From Bacteroidaceae bacterium (GTDB taxonomy: Bacteria; Bacteroidota; Bacteroidia; Bacteroidales; Bacteroidaceae): DNA of 35,538 nt. Location of the stretch: the NCBI GenBank assembly GCA_016286165.1, contig JAEESE010000026.1, positions 1 through 35,538 of the forward strand, read 5' to 3'. Below, piece after piece: positions 1-7,495 of the stretch (the stretch's first letter is position 1; each line of letters opens with the position of its first letter). Under the pieces are notes generated by a model. That model saw nothing but the letters and a program-made list of their open reading frames with translations. It did not search any database and was not told the DNA's origin. Both the position numbers and the translations under genes were made by a program.

Positions 1-1514
1 TTGATGTCCCAGCGGTTGAGGCAAATCTCCTCGACGACGGGGTCCTGGAAGACGATGTGGTCGGTCATGAGCTGCTGCACTTCGTTCCACGAGTCCTCGA
101 GCAATCTCTTGGCGAAGGCGTATTTCGGAATGAACACGGTGGTGAGCTTCGGGCAGTTCTGCAGATGCTTGGAGCCGACGTTGATGTTGGGCGGCACCGA
201 CTCGAAGATGACGGTCTGCAGTTCGGGACAGTCGTCGAGGATGTTGTCGCCGATGCCCGCCACGGTGGCGGGGAAGGTGAACACGGTGAGGGCGGTGTTT
301 CGGAAGGCGTTCTTGCGGATGAAGCGGATGGTGTTGGGCAGCGTGACGGCTTCGAGGTTGCGGCAGTCGCAGAAGGCGTCGGGCGCAATCTCTGTCAGTC
401 CGGTGAAGTAGCGGAGTTCATTAAAGGACGTGACGAGCGGGTCGTTGGTGAAGGTGTTTCCGAGCGTTGTGACGGCCTGTGCCTCCTCGGGGCTGAGGTA
501 GCCGTCGTGGTCGGTGTCCCAGTTGCTGATGCAGAGCTGTGCCACGTGCGGGTCTTCGAAGTCGATGAGCTCGTTGTTGAGCATCTTCATGCGTATGGCC
601 ATCTCGGCGGCTTCCTGTTCCAGCCGCTGTGCGCGTTCCCTCAGACTGCTGATGACCATGAACGCAGCGGCGATGGCGACGAGTGCCAGGATGATGGCTG
701 CCAGCTTGCGCCAAGTGTTGTGTGCGGCCTTGTCGAGGTCTTTCTTCAGCGCCTCGGCGTTAGGGTATCGCCGGTCGATGGGCCTGAGACACTTGTCGAT
801 GATTCGTCGGTAGGTGCGGCCACCGAGCTGAAGCTCCTGAAGGATGATGCCGAGCGAGTAGATGTCGTTGCGTGTGTCGGGTGCGGCGGTGTTGGCCTGT
901 TCGGGCGCCATGTAGCGCATGGTTCCTGCGGGCTGCTTGAGGATGGCGTGGCTGTCGGTGTCGGCGAGGGAGAAATCGATGATCTTGACATGCTGGCCAT
1001 TGTGGGTGAGCATGATATTGGAAGGCTTCAGGTCGCGGTGAGTGATGCCTGAGGCGTGGAGGTAAGCGAGGGCGTCGAGGAGCTCAGTTAAGAGGGAGGC
1101 CCCCTTCCAGCCTCCCCGAGGGGAGGAGCCGAGTAAATCGGACAATGTCTGGCCGTCGATATATTCGAGGATGATGCAGGGGCCGACGGAGACGAGGCGA
1201 CCTTCGCTGTCGTTGTAGTCGGGCAGTTGTTCCAAGCCGAGGCAACCTACGATGCCAGGGTGCTGGAGCTGCATGAGGATCTCCATCTCTTTCCTCAACA
1301 TCTGCAGATGAAACTCATCGTGGCGGCGTGCCAGAGGCAGTGCCTTGAGCATATACCAGCGGCCGAAACGCTTGGCACGGTAGAACTGATGGGCTTCGGT
1401 CTCACGGACAAGCGTCACCTCGGTGAACTCGCGTGACAACGGTTCGGCGGCAGTGGTCTCGAATCCGGAAATGGAGTTGTCGGTCATCTCTGGTGCTTGA
1501 TGGTGTCTGTTCAT
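1..1514 (-). CDS. Ser/Thr protein kinase with membrane segment, EF-hand-like motif and BspA-type LRRs (C-terminus cut by window edge)
   Basis: About 504 residues are visible and the frame is open at position 1. The kinase domain (about 30-265) has the ATP-anchoring lysine at K57 (YMLKALP), HRDLKPSN at 159-166 and a MAPEQ activation-segment end at 202-206. The magnesium motif reads DFS (180-182) instead of DFG, and no clear glycine-rich loop is seen. A hydrophobic segment at about 270-289 probably spans the membrane, followed by a charged helix (290-312), an EF-hand-like loop DTDHDGYLSPEE (333-344) and LRR_5/BspA-like repeats to the edge. This suggests a cytoplasmic kinase reporting on an outer domain. 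The ATG at 1514 overlaps the stop of the upstream LRR gene as ATGA, implying translational coupling; M10 is another possible start. Residues 129-140 are encoded by a GC-rich repeat. Activity is inferred: the DFS change could lower it. Confidence 0.85.
   Translation of the reverse strand, partial: MNRHHQAPEMTDNSISGFETTAAEPLSREFTEVTLVRETEAHQFYRAKRFGRWYMLKALPLARRHDEFHLQMLRKEMEILMQLQHPGIVGCLGLEQLPDYNDSEGRLVSVGPCIILEYIDGQTLSDLLGSSPRGGWKGASLLTELLDALAYLHASGITHRDLKPSNIMLTHNGQHVKIIDFSLADTDSHAILKQPAGTMRYMAPEQANTAAPDTRNDIYSLGIILQELQLGGRTYRRIIDKCLRPIDRRYPNAEALKKDLDKAAHNTWRKLAAIILALVAIAAAFMVISSLRERAQRLEQEAAEMAIRMKMLNNELIDFEDPHVAQLCISNWDTDHDGYLSPEEAQAVTTLGNTFTNDPLVTSFNELRYFTGLTEIAPDAFCDCRNLEAVTLPNTIRFIRKNAFRNTALTVFTFPATVAGIGDNILDDCPELQTVIFESVPPNINVGSKHLQNCPKLTTVFIPKYAFAKRLLEDSWNEVQQLMTDHIVFQDPVVEEICLNRWDI
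1091..1130. repeat. GC-rich palindromic repeat inside the kinase gene
   Basis: The segment contains a perfect 7-bp palindromic stem (CCTCCCC/GGGGAGG, 1111-1126) next to a run of C and G. It is read in frame as a Gly/Ser/Pro/Trp-rich stretch between the DLL and LLTELL helices of the kinase domain, at a point where kinases normally have a short link. It resembles the GC-rich intergenic palindromes seen near 3390-3520, although the sequence is not the same. Confidence 0.55.
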
Positions 1515-2146
1515 GGCTGTACCTTATTATATATAGGGAGTTCTTCGGCATGATAGCGGAAACGATAGGAGAGCGGGTTGCAGAGATAGGCATCGGCAGC
1601 ATGAGCGGGAACGACGAGTGTGGCAGTGGCGTAAGTGGCCTCGTCGAAAGTGTTGTTGTCGAAGCTGTTGGGTGGCGTAGATGGTAGGAAACGAACGCGA
1701 CGTAGGGCAGTACAGCCAATGAAAGCGTGAGGGTAGATTACGTCAAGCGAGGCTGGGAGGGTGATTTCGCGTAAAGAGGTGCAGCCTTCAAAAGCGAGGT
1801 CGGAAATGCTTAGCAAACAGTTGGGTAATCTTACCCCCTTCAACTTGGGGCATAGCTGGAAGGATCCTCTGGAGATCCATAGGACGGGTAGCATGCGACC
1901 CTCAAAGGGGACGCTATCGGGGATGAAGACGGAGCCTTCAAAGTCGGAAGGTATGGACGGTTGTTGATATTCTTCTGTACCTACGGCCACCGACACCATG
2001 ATGTTTTGTTGTGGATGAGCATGAAAAGTCATGGATAATGTGCCTTCACTACTGGGGATAGGATGGGTGAAGTTCACTTCGCCTTCAAGCAAAGCGTAGG
2101 CGGCAATGGCAGAGATGAGCAGGAAGATGGTGAGGAGACGTTTCAT
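1511..2146 (-). CDS. Small secreted BspA-like leucine-rich repeat protein
   Basis: 211 residues. Residues 1-19 form a signal peptide (MKRLLTIFLLISAIAAYAL). The body carries LRR_5-type repeats of the BspA family, for example the stretches around LRREITLPASL-like positions (about 128-140) and FIGCTALRRVRF (about 147-158). The C-terminal part resembles the cap seen in Prevotella LRR proteins (LVVPAHAADAYL). It is probably exported to the periplasm or cell surface, where such proteins bind host or matrix ligands; the ligand here is unknown. The stop codon overlaps the kinase start by four bases, so the two are co-translated, and the kinase carries the same type of repeat. That pairing suggests a shared sensing or surface function, which is inference. 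Confidence 0.8.
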   Translation of the reverse strand: MKRLLTIFLLISAIAAYALLEGEVNFTHPIPSSEGTLSMTFHAHPQQNIMVSVAVGTEEYQQPSIPSDFEGSVFIPDSVPFEGRMLPVLWISRGSFQLCPKLKGVRLPNCLLSISDLAFEGCTSLREITLPASLDVIYPHAFIGCTALRRVRFLPSTPPNSFDNNTFDEATYATATLVVPAHAADAYLCNPLSYRFRYHAEELPIYNKVQP

Positions 2147-2157
2147 GACGAAGTCCT

Positions 2158-3465
2158 TTAAGCGAGGAGGTTGCGGGTCATGCGGCGCACGGGGAACCAG
2201 ACAGCGATGAGGCTGACGACGAGCACGGTGACGAAGGTGAGGAGGAGGTCGGAAGCCTGGACGCTGACGGGATAGGCGTCAACGACGAAGGTGCCTTCGC
2301 TCTGGCCGAGCTTGACGAAGCCGTAACGCATCTGCAGCCAGCAGAGGAGCAAGCCGGCGGCGATGCCGAGAAGGGCACCGAAGCCGCTGATGAGCCAGCC
2401 TTCGAGCAGGAAGATACGTGAGATCTGCTGGTCGTTGGCACCGAGGCTGCGGAGCGTCTGCACATCGGCACGCTTGTCGATCATGAGCATGGACAGCGAA
2501 CCGATGATGTTGAACGAAGCAATCAGGAGGATGAAGGCGAGGAAGAGGTAGGCGATGAATTTCTCGACCTGCATGATGCGGAAGGTGTCGGCCTGCTGCT
2601 CATAACGATCCTCGACGAGGAAACGGTCGCCAAGGAGAGCTTTGATGTCGGATTGGGCACGGCGCAGGTTGGTGCCGGGCTTCAGACGCAGCTCCACCGC
2701 GCTGACCATGCCTTGCTGGTCGAAGAGGCGGCGGGCAAAGCCGATGGAGGTGATGATGTAGTTGGCGTCGTACTGGTTCTGGTTGACGGCAAAGACAACG
2801 CCGGGCGAGTAGAGCTCATCCTGATTGAAGCTTTGCATCGGGTTGCTCATGTTGACGCGTTCGCCGCGACGGGGTGCATAGATGGGCAGTGCACCTTCGT
2901 AGGTGGTGCCGAGGCCGAGCTGTGCGGCCAGCCGAATGCCAATGACGCCGTATTCGAGGACATCGGCATGCAGGACGAACTCGCCGTCGCCATAGAGCAG
3001 TTGGTCGAGGTCGGCTTGTCGCTCGAAGTTGTCATCTACGCCCTTGATGGTAATGACCCATTGCCGCTCGTTGCCCACGATGAGCGCCTGATCCTCGAGG
3101 ACTTCTGTGTAGATGTCTATGCCCTCGTAGTTGCGTAGGGCGGCGAGTGCCGGGTCGTCGGCAGCAATGGTCTTACCCTCTGCCAACGTCACCTTGAGCT
3201 CAGGGTCGAAGGCCGTGAAGAAGGATGCTACCATATCACGGAAGCCGTTGAAGACGGAGAGCGTCACGACCAAGGCCGCAGTGGCCAGCGCCACGCCGCA
3301 GAGGGAGATGCCGGAGATGATGTTGATCGTGTGGTGGCTCTTGCGCGAGAAGAGGTAGCGGCGGGCCAGGAAAAAGGGAAAGAGCAGAGAAGACCCACCC
3401 CCCTGCCCCTCCCTGTGAGGGAGGGGAGGGGTCACCTGTGACTGCTTATTATCTATAGATATCAT
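2158..3465 (-). CDS. LolE/LolC-family ABC transporter permease (FtsX-like)
   Basis: About 435 residues from the ATG at 3465. The family signature LARRYLFSRKSHHTINIISGISLCGVALA is recognisable near the N-terminus (split here by the length limit: LARRYLFSRK then SHHTINIISGIS), followed by a first membrane helix, a large periplasmic domain (about 70-290) and three C-terminal helices of the FtsX fold. Such permeases work with an ATPase (LolD) to release lipoproteins from the inner membrane; no ATPase gene is nearby. The start is uncertain. Homologues begin only a few residues before the ARRYLFS motif, but here no ATG/GTG/TTG lies there and the open frame runs back through a GC-rich repeat, giving an extra 25 or so residues (TPPLPHREGQGGG). 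A GTG at 3492 is an alternative start. The gene lies 57 bp downstream of rbfA. Confidence 0.85.
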   Translation of the reverse strand: MISIDNKQSQVTPPLPHREGQGGGSSLLFPFFLARRYLFSRKSHHTINIISGISLCGVALATAALVVTLSVFNGFRDMVASFFTAFDPELKVTLAEGKTIAADDPALAALRNYEGIDIYTEVLEDQALIVGNERQWVITIKGVDDNFERQADLDQLLYGDGEFVLHADVLEYGVIGIRLAAQLGLGTTYEGALPIYAPRRGERVNMSNPMQSFNQDELYSPGVVFAVNQNQYDANYIITSIGFARRLFDQQGMVSAVELRLKPGTNLRRAQSDIKALLGDRFLVEDRYEQQADTFRIMQVEKFIAYLFLAFILLIASFNIIGSLSMLMIDKRADVQTLRSLGANDQQISRIFLLEGWLISGFGALLGIAAGLLLCWLQMRYGFVKLGQSEGTFVVDAYPVSVQASDLLLTFVTVLVVSLIAVWFPVRRMTRNLLA

Positions 3466-3520
3466 ATCTCTTGTAAAGCATATATTCCCCACCCTACAGG
3501 GAGGGGCAGGGGGGAGGGTC
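3390..3520. repeat. Pair of inverted GC-rich repeats around the permease start
   Basis: A roughly 25-bp sequence at about 3391-3415 (beginning GACCCACCCCCCTGCCCCT) recurs in inverted orientation at about 3496-3520 with one mismatch by eye. The spacer of some 80 bp holds the ATG of the permease gene. The left copy also contains its own hairpin, CCCCTCCCT-GTG-AGGGAGGGG. A shortened relative (CCCTCCCTCACAGGG) is present near 26943-26957, just upstream of the M56 gene. These look like dispersed palindromic elements rather than a simple terminator. Confidence 0.65.
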
Positions 3521-3522
3521 CG

Positions 3523-3858
3523 TTATCCGTTTAGAAGTTTATCTATGTTCTCTGCGTAGTCGAGGCTGTCGTCGACGAAGAACTTGAGTTCGGGAATGAT
3601 GCGGAGCTGGAAGCGGGTGCGCTGTCCGAGCTCGTAGCGTATCTCGCGGACGTTGGTGTTGATGTTGGCGCAGATCTCCTCGGCACGTTCGCTGGGGAAG
3701 ATGCTGAGATAGCCGCGGCACACGCTCATGTCGGGGCTGATACGGCAGGCGCTGACGCTGACGAGCACGCCCTGCATGGCTTGCGTCTGGCGCTGGAAGA
3801 TATCGCTGAGTTCTTTCTGAATCAATCGAGCTACTTTATTTTGTCTTGTTGTTTCCAT
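3523..3858 (-). CDS. rbfA: Ribosome-binding factor A
   Basis: 111 residues, the usual length for RbfA. The N-terminal pattern METTRQNKVARLIQKELSDIF and the later segments (VSVSACRISPDMSVCRGYLSIF, then RFQLRIIPELKFFVDDSLDYAENIDKLL, quoted in parts) match the single KH-type domain of the family: R-I-P-E-L-x-F-x-x-D-D-S is diagnostic. RbfA binds the free 30S subunit and assists maturation of the 5' end of 16S rRNA, particularly in the cold. It sits upstream of the LolE-type permease, an arrangement common in Bacteroidales. The start ATG at 3858 has no competing upstream start. Confidence 0.93.
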   Translation of the reverse strand: METTRQNKVARLIQKELSDIFQRQTQAMQGVLVSVSACRISPDMSVCRGYLSIFPSERAEEICANINTNVREIRYELGQRTRFQLRIIPELKFFVDDSLDYAENIDKLLNG

Positions 3859-3879
3859 ATTTTAAGGCCATTGGCCACT

Positions 3880-4065
3880 TGTTAATGTGTTAAGTTTCGC
3901 TTATTCATTTACTATTTTACTATTTACTATTTACGATTTATTGACTATTTGATTATTTGGCTATTTTGCCTCGGATGTCGCACGAAGAATAAATCGAAAA
4001 ATTGTAAATAAATGGTATATTGTAAATCGTTAAATTGTAAATATATAGCAACTTAGAAAGTTGCG
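3880..4065. repeat. A/T-rich inverted low-complexity element between sufE and rbfA
   Basis: The left half is a run of ACTATTT-like units (TTTACTATTTTACTATTTAC and so on, about 3903-3955) and the right half carries complementary TTGTAAAT-like units (about 4000-4045). A non-repetitive core (TTGCCTCGGATGTCGCACGA, about 3965-3985) lies between. The arms can fold back on each other. The overall plan matches elements at 5470-5745, 16633-16863 and 21365-21594, but the repeated unit is different in each. Confidence 0.5.
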
Positions 4066-4503
4066 TTAATCTGTTAATTTGTTAACCTGTTGAAACGCGA
4101 GTGCATACATTTTCATCTGTTTGAGCATGGCCATGAGTCCGTTGCTGCGAGTTGGCGAGAGGTGTTCGCGCAGGCCGATGCGGTCGATGAAATAGAGGTC
4201 GGCGTCGAGGATGTCCTGAGGGGTGTGGTCGCTGAGGACACGTATGAGCAGGGTGACGATGCCCTTGACGATGAGGGCATCGCTCTCGGCTTCGAAATGT
4301 ACGAGACCGTCGGGCGTGAGGTCTGCCGTGAGCCATACGCGGCTCTGGCAGCCGTCGATGAGGTTCTGCTCGTTCTTGTCGCTCTCGGGTAGCGGCTGCT
4401 GCTCATTGCCCAGGTCTATGAGCAGTTGGTAACGGTCCATCCAATCATCGAAGTCGCTGAACTCCTCGATGATTTCGTCTTGTATTTGATTAATTGTAGT
4501 CAT
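4066..4503 (-). CDS. sufE: SufE family sulfur acceptor for Fe-S cluster assembly
   Basis: 145 residues, the usual length for SufE. The motif LIDGCQSRVWL (about 48-58) holds the conserved persulfide-carrying cysteine C52, and the N-terminal FDDWMDRYQLLIDLG is typical of the family. SufE takes sulfur from the cysteine desulfurase SufS and passes it to the SufBCD scaffold in the cytoplasm. No other suf gene is present in the window. The ATG at 4503 follows closely on the end of the upstream glutaminyl cyclase gene (42 bp), so they may share a transcript. Confidence 0.93.
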   Translation of the reverse strand: MTTINQIQDEIIEEFSDFDDWMDRYQLLIDLGNEQQPLPESDKNEQNLIDGCQSRVWLTADLTPDGLVHFEAESDALIVKGIVTLLIRVLSDHTPQDILDADLYFIDRIGLREHLSPTRSNGLMAMLKQMKMYALAFQQVNKLTD

Positions 4504-4545
4504 ATAGTGTCTTTAAACGCTAAACGTTATACGTGGAACGAACGA

Positions 4546-5613
4546 TTAGTTGTCGTTGTAGATGAGTTGCAGGAGAGTCTGCCCTACGGCTTGCATCACT
4601 GCGGGGTCGATATTCTCTGGGGTGTCGGACGTGGTGTGCCAGGTGGGCCCGAACGATGAGTCGGCCCCTTCTTGGTGGGCAATGATGTCGATAGCCGGGA
4701 TGTGGGCTATGGTGTTCACGGGCAGGTGGTCGTCGGTGACGTAGCCGGCCTCGGTGAGTGGGAAGTATTCTCCGTAGCCAAGCTGATGTGCCAGATGCCA
4801 TACGAGGCCTACGAGTGTGCTGGCATAGCGGCGCGAGAAGCCTTCCATGGCAAAGCGTCCGCCACGGCCGCCCACCATGTCGAGGTTGATGCCGTAGCGT
4901 GCCTGGTAGCCAATGGCGAAGGCCTGCTCAGCCCAGCTCTTGGAGCCGAGACACCAGAAATCGTCGTCGGCACCGCTCACTGCCCATTCGGGTGTGCCTT
5001 GGTCTTCGGCGTCAAAGCATACGAAGTCCACGCCATAGCTCAAGCCGGCAGCAGCTATGGAGCGTGCCACCTCGAGCATCACGGCTACACCTGAAGCGCC
5101 GTCGTTGGCAGCCATGACGGGAGTGCGGTGGTTGGCGGCGTCAGCGTCGTGGTCGGCCCAGGCGCGGCTGTCCCAGTGGGCAGTGAGAAGTATGCGGTCG
5201 GCGGCATCGGGGTTGAGGCGTGCCTGTATGTTGCGACAGGGCATGTTGGTTCCATCATAGCCCACAACGGTGGTGTTGAGTTCTATGACCTGACACCCGA
5301 AGCTCTGGAACTTGGCTGCTATCCAATCGCCGCAGGCTTTATGTGCTGCAGAACTTGGCACGCGCGGTCCGAAGGCGCACTGTGCCTCGATGTAGGCCAT
5401 GGCCGAGTCAACGGCGAAGGCCGGTGCCGGTGCGAGTGCTATGGTATCGGCTTCGGCGCTTCGTTTTGTCTTGCCGTTGCAGGAGAAAAGAGTGAAAAGT
5501 GAAAGAGTGAAAAGTGAAAGATATAATACACTTTTCGCTTTTGCTTTCCACTGCTTTTCAATATGTCCGTTGGTTGTTCTATAGATTATGTTTTGCATCC
5601 TATTATTTTTCAC
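4546..5613 (-). CDS. Lipoprotein glutaminyl cyclase (glutaminyl-peptide cyclotransferase, M28 fold)
   Basis: 355 residues. A lipobox (TLFSC, lipidated C45) places it in the periplasm or outer membrane. The M28-like zinc fold is clear: HWDSRAW at 146-152, AANDGASG at 168-175 (zinc ligand D171), FDAEDQG at 200-206, GINLDMVGG at 241-249, DDHLPV at 294-299 and WHTTSDTPENID at 325-336. The HWDSR and DDHLPVN motifs are those of type II-like glutaminyl cyclases, which form N-terminal pyroglutamate on exported proteins; Bacteroidetes use this because signal peptidase II or I often leaves Gln at the mature N-terminus. The hydrophobic core of the signal peptide is encoded by two 15-bp repeats (LSLFT twice). 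The long n-region of about 27 residues makes the start uncertain; an in-frame later start cannot be excluded. Confidence 0.88.
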   Translation of the reverse strand: MKNNRMQNIIYRTTNGHIEKQWKAKAKSVLYLSLFTLSLFTLFSCNGKTKRSAEADTIALAPAPAFAVDSAMAYIEAQCAFGPRVPSSAAHKACGDWIAAKFQSFGCQVIELNTTVVGYDGTNMPCRNIQARLNPDAADRILLTAHWDSRAWADHDADAANHRTPVMAANDGASGVAVMLEVARSIAAAGLSYGVDFVCFDAEDQGTPEWAVSGADDDFWCLGSKSWAEQAFAIGYQARYGINLDMVGGRGGRFAMEGFSRRYASTLVGLVWHLAHQLGYGEYFPLTEAGYVTDDHLPVNTIAHIPAIDIIAHQEGADSSFGPTWHTTSDTPENIDPAVMQAVGQTLLQLIYNDN

Positions 5614-5745
5614 TTTTAGCTTTGCTGACTTTCGTCACGACTCGGCAATTCAAGCAAGCTTGATTGCTCTCGCTGCTCCGAAAGTTCATTTTTCACTTCT
5701 CATTTTTCACTTCTCATTTTTCACTTTTCACTTTTCACTCTTATC
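5470..5745. repeat. Low-complexity inverted element spanning the start of the glutaminyl cyclase gene
   Basis: The left arm (about 5484-5522) is built from GTGAAAAGTGAAAGA-like units; the right arm (about 5688-5742) has complementary TTTTCACTTTTCACT units. The core holds AATTCAAGCAAGCTTGATTG (about 5648-5667), which includes a palindrome. The left arm is translated as the signal-peptide core of the glutaminyl cyclase, and the rest fills the gap to the upstream gene. Confidence 0.6.
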
Positions 5746-7495
5746 ATACTTTCTGTATTTGTTGCATTACGCGCAGGAAGTTGGCGCCCCAGAGGAGTTT
5801 GAGGTCGGCCTCACTGAATTGTTTCGACAACAGTCGGCGCGTAAGGTTTATCATCTCAGAAGCAGATGCCAGGCCTGGCACGCCGCCGTCGCCGTCGAAA
5901 TCAGAGCCTATACCCACGTGCTCTATGCCTGCCACATCGACCATGTGGCGGATATGTGCCACGGCATCGAGAATGGTGGCCTCAGAGGTGTTGCTGAGGA
6001 ACCCGTTGTAGAAGGTGGCTTGTGCTACACCGCCCTGTCGGGCAAGAGCCCGCAACTGGTCGTCGGTGAGGTTGCGTGGATGGTTGCAGAGAGCGCGGCT
6101 GGAGGAGTGAGAGCACACTATGGGCTGTGAGCTTATGTCCAAGGCATCGTAGAAACTGCGCTCGCTGGCGTGCGAGAGGTCCACCATGATGCCCAGTTGG
6201 TTCATGCGCCCGATGACTTCTGCTCCGAAAGGCGTGATGCCCATGAGCTGTTCGCCTTCGCGTGGACGTGCTGAGCCGCAGATATCGTTGTTGCCATTGT
6301 GGCAGAGGGTGATGTACACCACGCCCTGAGTGGCGAAATGGTCGAGCAGACTGATGTCGCGACCTATGGCATAGCCGTTCTCGATGCCCAGCATGATGGC
6401 ATGACGCCCTTCGCCTTTCAGGCGATAGAGGTCGGCGGGTGTGCATGCTATGGCGAGCGCGTCGGCATTGTCTGAAGCCAGTTTCCGCACGCGTGTCAGG
6501 CGGTCGTCGGCATATTCCTTGGCGTGGGCGTAGCCTTCGGGAGTGAGCTCGCCCTGCGGCAGGTAGGCAACCATGATGCAGGCATCGAGCCCGCCTTCGT
6601 GCATCTTATGCAAGTCCATGAGAATGCGCGGATCGCGACGCTCGAAATGGATGTCCTGATCGAAGAACATGGGCGTGTCGCAATGGCTGTCGAGGGTGAG
6701 GATGTGGCCGTGCAGGCGGCGTGCCTGACGATAACTCTTAGCCTCGCCTACGAGCCAGCGGAAGAGAGGCTGCATAGATGTGTCGCCGCGCAGGCAGAAA
6801 CACTCAGGGTGCCACTGCACTCCGATGATGCTCTTCATCTCTGTGGATTCCACGGCTTCGCAGACACCGTCGGGGGCGGTGGCTACGATGCGAAGGTGAG
6901 GACCGGCCTCGCGCACAGCCTGATGATGGAAGGAATTGACGGCGAGTGGCTGCGCGCCGAAGATATTATGAAGCACGGAATCCTCGGCAATGCTGACGAA
7001 GTGTGAGGCGTAGCTGCGCTCAAGGTCCTGAGAGTGCTTGATACCGGGCGAGGGTATGTCCTGCCAGACGGAGCCGTCGAGGGCTGCTGCCAGCACCTGA
7101 CAGCCGCGGCAGATGCCGAGCATGGGTATCTGTCTGTCGAAGGCGAGGCGTGTGAGCATGAGTTCGCACAGGTCGCGCCGTGGGTTGATGCCGTGGAGCG
7201 CGGGTATAGGCTCCTCGCCTAAGTATAGCGGATTGATATCTCCACCGCCCGAGAGGATGAGGGCATCGACGCTGTCGAGCATCGAGCATAGGGTGTCGAG
7301 GTCGTCGGTAGGAGGCAGCACCACAGGTGTTGCACCTGCTTCAATGACGCTTCTATAGTAGCCTTCGGCCAACTCGCAACCCTTGTCGCCGAAATTGCCC
7401 GTGATGCCTATCACGGGCTGCGGCTTCGAAGCGGGGAAGGTGCTGTGAGCGCCGTCGTAGATGCTTTTCCAATCGAAAGTGTCAGTCATCGGCAT
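5744..7495 (-). CDS. Fusion of class I glutamine amidotransferase-like (peptidase C26) and membrane dipeptidase (peptidase M19) domains
   Basis: 583 residues without a signal peptide, so probably cytoplasmic. Residues 1-255 form a PuuD-like C26 domain: LSGGGDINP (81-89), the nucleophile elbow LGICRGCQ (126-133, C129) and GVQWHPE (225-231). Residues 260-580 form an M19 dipeptidase: LDSHCDTP (268-275, zinc ligands H271 and D273), then GIENGYAIG, MVDLSHAS, CSHSSSRAL and GIGSDFDGDGG. C26 enzymes cleave gamma-glutamyl bonds and M19 enzymes cleave dipeptides, so one protein could break down gamma-glutamyl peptides stepwise; this is inference. The start overlaps the end of the Lrp-type regulator by 14 bp, suggesting joint expression. 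The ATG at 7489 (M3) is an equally possible start. Confidence 0.88.
   Translation of the reverse strand: MPMTDTFDWKSIYDGAHSTFPASKPQPVIGITGNFGDKGCELAEGYYRSVIEAGATPVVLPPTDDLDTLCSMLDSVDALILSGGGDINPLYLGEEPIPALHGINPRRDLCELMLTRLAFDRQIPMLGICRGCQVLAAALDGSVWQDIPSPGIKHSQDLERSYASHFVSIAEDSVLHNIFGAQPLAVNSFHHQAVREAGPHLRIVATAPDGVCEAVESTEMKSIIGVQWHPECFCLRGDTSMQPLFRWLVGEAKSYRQARRLHGHILTLDSHCDTPMFFDQDIHFERRDPRILMDLHKMHEGGLDACIMVAYLPQGELTPEGYAHAKEYADDRLTRVRKLASDNADALAIACTPADLYRLKGEGRHAIMLGIENGYAIGRDISLLDHFATQGVVYITLCHNGNNDICGSARPREGEQLMGITPFGAEVIGRMNQLGIMVDLSHASERSFYDALDISSQPIVCSHSSSRALCNHPRNLTDDQLRALARQGGVAQATFYNGFLSNTSEATILDAVAHIRHMVDVAGIEHVGIGSDFDGDGGVPGLASASEMINLTRRLLSKQFSEADLKLLWGANFLRVMQQIQKV

Noticed and set aside
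57..1052. A 331-codon plus-strand frame opposite the kinase gene
   Set aside because: It is the antisense of a GC-rich coding region; the minus strand has complete kinase and LRR motifs, while the plus frame shows none.
3466..3492. GTG start for the permease at 3492
   Set aside because: It lies inside the GC-rich repeat next to the rbfA stop; the ATG at 3465 is preferred, although neither matches the start position of homologues.
5744..6500. The amidotransferase half of the fusion as the missing GuaA subunit
   Set aside because: It resembles PuuD-type C26 hydrolases (LSGGGDINP, LGICRGCQ) rather than GuaA amidotransferases, and is 15 kb away and fused to a dipeptidase. The amidotransferase half itself lies at about 6730-7495.
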